Assembly (NCBI GenBank): GCA_030679915.1
Contig: JAUXRY010000034.1
Span: 113,871-177,870 of the forward strand
Reading direction: 5' to 3'
From: Thiobacillus sp.
GTDB lineage: Bacteria > Pseudomonadota > Gammaproteobacteria > Burkholderiales > Thiobacillaceae
DNA: 64,000 bases
Shown here: piece by piece, positions 60,417-64,000 of the stretch
Numbering within the stretch: the first letter of the stretch is position 1
Layout: the number at the start of each line of letters is the position of its first letter
The notes under the pieces: model-generated
Database searches by the model: none
The model's input: the letters and a program-made list of their open reading frames with translations, nothing else
What the model was told of the DNA's origin: nothing
Position numbers and translations under genes: made by a program

Positions 60417-60673
60417 GCGACATCGCCAGGATCGCCCGTATCCGGGTCGATCCAGTCGGTGATTCCCAGTTCGTCTTCTGCCTCTTCAACGGTTTCGCCA
60501 GGCTCATAGTCGCTGTCGGCGTTGTATTCCATGTCATGAATGGCTTCCATCAAGTTGGCAAACGGGCCGTATTCCTCACCCGTTTCCGCATCGATCCAGT
60601 AGCAGCCGTCGGGACGCTCAACAATGCGAGTGTGATCGTAGCCAGGGGGCGTTTCGGGTATCGGGTGTTTCAT
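60398..60673 (-). CDS. Acidic hypothetical protein
   Basis: A 91-residue very acidic protein (IPETPPGYDHTRIVERPDGC, YWIDAETGEEYGPFANLMEA, ESYE/EDE-rich end). ATG 60673 has GGAGG upstream, which settles the start. It overlaps the end of the convergent HExxH gene by 19 nt. No family assigned with confidence. Confidence 0.7.
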   Translation of the reverse strand: MKHPIPETPPGYDHTRIVERPDGCYWIDAETGEEYGPFANLMEAIHDMEYNADSDYEPGETVEEAEDELGITDWIDPDTGDPGDVAHRPID

Positions 60674-60731
60674 GGGTAGTCCTCCGTGCTTCTGACTATA
60701 GGTAGCGAAGCCGGCCAGGGCAAGCACACGG

Positions 60732-61634
60732 CTAATGCGCGATCAGTATCAACCCCGACAACGCCGTCAGCATCAAGGCGAGATGTGCCCAGCTCCACAA
60801 TCGAAAGTGTCTCACCAGCAAAGTGACTTCACGGTTTGCGATTAAAAATGCCTGGCCATGCAGGGGTTTCCGTATGAGATGGATGCCATCGGATAGGCGC
60901 ATATCGAAATGGTCGCGGTCGACTTCCCTGGATGCCGTCTGGCAAACATGCTCCCATTCTTCAAGGCTGATTTCGCCATCGCGGTTGGCATCAAACCGCG
61001 CCAGCAGAATCGGTTTGTTTTGTTTCCACTCGGTCAGTAACGCGGAAAGATCTGATTTTTTATCGAACACGGCACCGGGGCCGCCCAGCGTGATGTGTTC
61101 GCCAATGACGTAAATTGTTTCGCCTTCGATCAATGTCCATTCCGTGGTGCGGTAGCCACCCGAACTCGACACCCGCTTGTGCGGCGTAATGATTTCAGCG
61201 CCTTCGGGATCAATCAAAATTCGCCCGCTGCCATCGTCCAGCCCAAAGGTATCGGTCGAGATGCCGGATGAAACGTATTCCCAGTGGTTATCGTTTTGGC
61301 GCTCGACGCGGAAGCGATACCACAGGCAGGGCAAGCCGGTCAGTGGGCTGACAAGCGAGACACCGGGCGGCTGCTTGCCGCGCCCGACAATTTCGATATA
61401 GCCCTGCGGCGCCGATCCAATGCGCGAAGTCGGGGTGTCGGCCACGGTACGATAGCGTTTGAGGTTGGTATACCACGCCCAAAAGCTGGTAATGCCCACC
61501 AGCACAAGACTGATCTGCCAACCGGTCCGGGATGGTTGATAGAAGCCGATCAGCAGAATCAGCAGGTTGCCGCCGCCCAATGCGAAGTTGGTCGCGTCGA
61601 GTTGCCATTTCCCCTCCCAGCGAACGGGGAACAT
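60732..61634 (-). CDS. GIDE-domain membrane protein with EF-hand-like loop
   Basis: A 300-residue membrane protein: two N-terminal helices (about 18-55), a GIDE-type beta domain (TSRIGSAPQGYIEIVGRGKQ, PLTGLPCLWYRFRVE), an EF-hand-like Ca loop DANRDGEISLEEWE (about 214-227) and a C-terminal helix (LALMLTALSGLILIAH). GIDE/LemA gene pairs are common. It starts at the stop of lemA (overlap by 1 nt). Confidence 0.82.
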   Translation of the reverse strand: MFPVRWEGKWQLDATNFALGGGNLLILLIGFYQPSRTGWQISLVLVGITSFWAWYTNLKRYRTVADTPTSRIGSAPQGYIEIVGRGKQPPGVSLVSPLTGLPCLWYRFRVERQNDNHWEYVSSGISTDTFGLDDGSGRILIDPEGAEIITPHKRVSSSGGYRTTEWTLIEGETIYVIGEHITLGGPGAVFDKKSDLSALLTEWKQNKPILLARFDANRDGEISLEEWEHVCQTASREVDRDHFDMRLSDGIHLIRKPLHGQAFLIANREVTLLVRHFRLWSWAHLALMLTALSGLILIAH

Positions 61635-62206
61635 CAGGGCTTGAAGAGTTGTTTCAGATCAACGTCTTGCTTTTCTTCTGTAGAAAACCGCAGCAGTAAA
61701 AACTGGCGGAAGCCGAACAGTCGCGCCACCAAGGTATCGGGAAACTGTTCAACGCGAACATTGTTGACATTGACCGAGTCGTTATAAAACTCGCGGCGAT
61801 CGGCAATGGCATTTTCCAGGCCGGTAATGCGAGCCTGCAGATGCTGGAAGGTTTCATTGGTTTTGAGCTCGGGGTAGGCTTCGGCGACGGCGAATAGATT
61901 GCCCAGACCTAGGCGCAATGCACCTTCAGCCTGACCCAGCGCGGGGATATTGTGCGATGCGCGTGCACTGGCTACCTGGCTGCGGGCTTGCATGACTTTC
62001 TCCAGCGTTTCCTGCTCAAACTGCATGTACTGCTTGCAGGTTTCCACCAGCTTGGGTAACTCGTCGTGGCGCTGCTTCAGCAGAATGTCGATATTCGACC
62101 AGGCTTTGCCGACATTGTGTTTCAGCGTGACCAGTTGATTGAACAGAAACACGCCAAAGACTGCGGGTATGGCGAGCACGATAAAGAAGATCAGCAGACC
62201 GGACAT
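61634..62206 (-). CDS. lemA: LemA family protein
   Basis: A 190-residue protein: N-terminal membrane helix (about 2-22), then helices with the LemA pattern VTLKHNVGKAWSNIDILLKQ, RHDELPKLVETCKQYM, AVAEAYPELKTNETFQHLQ and FPDTLVARLFGF. The molecular role is unknown; it is co-transcribed with the GIDE-domain gene. Confidence 0.95.
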   Translation of the reverse strand: MSGLLIFFIVLAIPAVFGVFLFNQLVTLKHNVGKAWSNIDILLKQRHDELPKLVETCKQYMQFEQETLEKVMQARSQVASARASHNIPALGQAEGALRLGLGNLFAVAEAYPELKTNETFQHLQARITGLENAIADRREFYNDSVNVNNVRVEQFPDTLVARLFGFRQFLLLRFSTEEKQDVDLKQLFKP

Positions 62207-62274
62207 TGATGCGTTCCAAAAAGTTAAGTCAAAGAAATAGCGGCGAACAGGCTGTCAACTTGAGTTCCAGGCGT

Positions 62275-63462
62275 TTAGATGCGTGCAGAAAGAATCGCCG
62301 CAATGTCCTCATCTTCAAGCCGGATCGGATTGGTTTGCATGCTGCTTCCCCGGCTGTTAGCCACGATGCGCGGGATGTCGTCTGGCGTTACGCCGTAATG
62401 CGCCAGGGAAGGGAGTGAAAGCACTTTCGTCCACGCTTCCAGTGTGTCTATCAAGGCAGCGTGTGCTGCCGCTGCGTCCAGATGTCCCTGTTTGCTTAAC
62501 AGGCGGCCAACCAATGCGTACTTTTCCAGTGCTGGGTGGCCAGCTTCACGGCGGCGCAGGGTTTCAATATTGATACGTGTAGCCGTCGCGACCAGCGTGC
62601 CACAGGCCACGCCGTGTGGAATGGGGAAAAAGGCACCCAGGGGTGCAGCCAGGCCGTGCACTGAACCGAGCCCCACCTGTGCCAGCGTGATGCCCGAGAC
62701 CATGGCTGCGTACGCCATTCGCTCGCGCGCCATCGCGTCGCCTGTATCGGCATACAGCGCCAGTAACCCGTCACGCGCTGCTTTCAGGCCGCCCCATGCC
62801 AGGGAGTCGGTTAACGGGGATGCCCGGCTCGAAACATAGGATTCCAGCAACTGAGTGAGGGCATCCATCCCGTTGGCGGCGATCACTGCGGGGGGGCATG
62901 TGGCCAGCAGGTCCGGGTCGACAAGGGCAACCTCGGCTACCAGTTTTTCGTCGCGAAAGGATTTTTTGAACCCATCTACCCCTTGAACGCTCAATACTGC
63001 ATTCTTGGTGGCCTCGGAACCTGTACCGGCAGTGGTAGGAACAGCAATAAAGGGTGTGCTTGGGCCCACATAAGGTAACTCCGGTCCAACCCCTTCTAAA
63101 TGATCCATGACTGAATTGCCTGGTATGAGCAGGCCGGCTATGGCTTTGGCCGCATCCAGCGCACTGCCACCCCCAATACCGATGACCACATCAATGCCTT
63201 CTCGCCGCAAGCTTCGTACCGCCTCATCAATCATGTCCGGCGAAGGTTCACCTGGAACCGTGTAGCTCAGCCATGAAATGCCTTGTGATGTGAGGCCTGC
63301 AGTTACGACTGACCATAAAGGTGCGTTCCTGAATGAAGCCGCTCCAGTCACGAATAACGCCCGTGTCCCGTATTTACGGGTAATGCCCGGTAGTCTGGAC
63401 AGTGCCCCGGAGCCAAACTCAATGCGCGGCAGGCGCGAAACGGAGAAGTTTGTGATGTGCAC
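62275..63462 (-). CDS. Iron-containing (group III) alcohol dehydrogenase
   Basis: A 395-residue Fe-ADH: PRIEFGSGALSRLPGITRKY, NAD motif GIGGGSALDAAKAIAGLL, AVPTTAGTGSEATKNAVL, and metal-ligand histidines in GLGSVHGLAAPLGAFFPIPH. Substrate cannot be told. Stands alone, with about 290 nt of intergenic DNA before tRNA-fMet. Confidence 0.94.
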   Translation of the reverse strand: MHITNFSVSRLPRIEFGSGALSRLPGITRKYGTRALFVTGAASFRNAPLWSVVTAGLTSQGISWLSYTVPGEPSPDMIDEAVRSLRREGIDVVIGIGGGSALDAAKAIAGLLIPGNSVMDHLEGVGPELPYVGPSTPFIAVPTTAGTGSEATKNAVLSVQGVDGFKKSFRDEKLVAEVALVDPDLLATCPPAVIAANGMDALTQLLESYVSSRASPLTDSLAWGGLKAARDGLLALYADTGDAMARERMAYAAMVSGITLAQVGLGSVHGLAAPLGAFFPIPHGVACGTLVATATRINIETLRRREAGHPALEKYALVGRLLSKQGHLDAAAAHAALIDTLEAWTKVLSLPSLAHYGVTPDDIPRIVANSRGSSMQTNPIRLEDEDIAAILSARI

Positions 63463-63683
63463 GTTCGGCCTTCATTTCCTATGGAGAATGTCAGGATGGT
63501 AACGGTTCGGAAGCGAGACGACAGTACACGGACTGGATGGTCTGTATGGATTTTGGCGCGCCAGTTGTCCATAACCGACGCTTGTTTATTGGCGTGAAAT
63601 CGATAGGCCTTATCCAGTCTGTTGAAAACATTGCGGATATTGCTGCCAGGTCATGCAAGCCTGTTAAATAGAGCGGTTAAGTG

Positions 63684-63713
63684 TTGACGAGGGGTGGGCC
63701 ACTTTGCTATAGT
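63684..63713 (+). promoter_or_regulatory. Sigma-70 promoter of tRNA-fMet
   Basis: TTGACG (63684-63689), 18-nt spacer, TATAGT (63708-63713), 37 nt upstream of the tRNA. Confidence 0.75.
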
Positions 63714-63750
63714 TCCGCTTCTCGATTGAAGCAGTTTTAATTGCTACAGG

Positions 63751-63827
<77 letters not shown>

Positions 63828-63841
63828 TTTCGAAATAAGTG

Positions 63842-63869
63842 TTGACGTTTTATGTAAATCACGTAGAAT
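63842..63869 (+). promoter_or_regulatory. rRNA operon promoter
   Basis: TTGACG (63842-63847), 16-nt spacer, TAGAAT (63864-63869), followed by GCGCACCTC, a GC-rich discriminator typical of stringently controlled rrn promoters. Confidence 0.82.
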
Positions 63870-63919
63870 GCGCACCTCTCGAAACGGTGATGTAAGCGAA
63901 AGCTGATGTGCTAATCGAT

Positions 63920-64000
63920 TGATCTTTAACAATTTACAGCCGATAGGTGTGGGTGTTGTTGCGGTAGTTGAACCGACTTAGGTTGGTTTGACAGCTAGCA
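63920..64000 (+). other. 16S rRNA leader with boxA-like antitermination site (gene continues off the window)
   Basis: TGATCTTTAACA (63920-63931) matches boxA. The following AATTTACAGCCGATAGGTGT resembles the leader that precedes 16S rRNA in betaproteobacteria. The mature 16S start is not yet reached at 64000. Confidence 0.75.

Overview
The window looks like a chromosomal segment of a betaproteobacterium. The evidence is the petABC-sspAB block, the pilSR pair, the exosortase B type EPS locus (epsD, epsL, epsE, epsF, epsG, xrtB, epsI) and the style of the rRNA leader. Several periplasmic DsrE-like proteins would fit a sulfur- or metal-oxidising member of Nitrosomonadales, but that placement is inference. 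No taxonomic marker is complete here: the 16S gene begins just beyond the right edge.

Layout. 1-2.8 kb: housekeeping genes (rsgA, a frameshifted pterin carbinolamine dehydratase, a c-type cytochrome, orn). 2.9-6.7 kb: a self-contained ECF sigma factor system. It has a secreted DsrE-like protein, an ECF sigma factor, a membrane anti-sigma factor whose periplasmic half is itself DsrE-like, and a secreted thioredoxin-fold DUF255 protein. Two divergent copies of one promoter motif drive it. 6.7-11.8 kb: htrA, petABC, sspAB. 11.9-15.1 kb: tRNA-Thr and a 3.2-kb integrative element with att repeats, integrase arm-site repeats and a HigBA-type toxin-antitoxin (TA) pair. 15.2-18.3 kb: pilR, pilS and a small membrane protein gene.

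18.6-55.9 kb is an exopolysaccharide and PEP-CTERM region. It holds three PEP-CTERM proteins with sigma-54 promoters and shared upstream activator-like sites, a priming sugar transferase, a TPR-glycosyltransferase, an outer-membrane double barrel, the exosortase B/EPS export operon, GDP-fucose synthesis (gmd, fcl), several glycosyltransferases, flippase, polymerase, a PslG-like hydrolase, WecB/TagA transferase and galE. These genes would prime, build, flip, polymerise, export and trim a fucose-containing polysaccharide while exosortase B processes PEP-CTERM proteins. 56.0-63.5 kb: rhomboid protease, recJ, a flavodoxin-reductase-like protein, LemA/GIDE membrane proteins and an iron-containing alcohol dehydrogenase. 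63.7-64 kb: tRNA-fMet, then an rRNA operon promoter and leader.

The most unusual pattern is architectural. Four times, a TA module sits directly after the 3' end of a gene and is followed by a second, diverged or decayed copy of that same 3' end: integrase/higBA, wcaJ/phd-relE, relE/higBA (nested inside the previous one), and wecB/vapBC. The second candidate for a new system is the DsrE-type sensor anti-sigma regulon at 2.9-6.7 kb.
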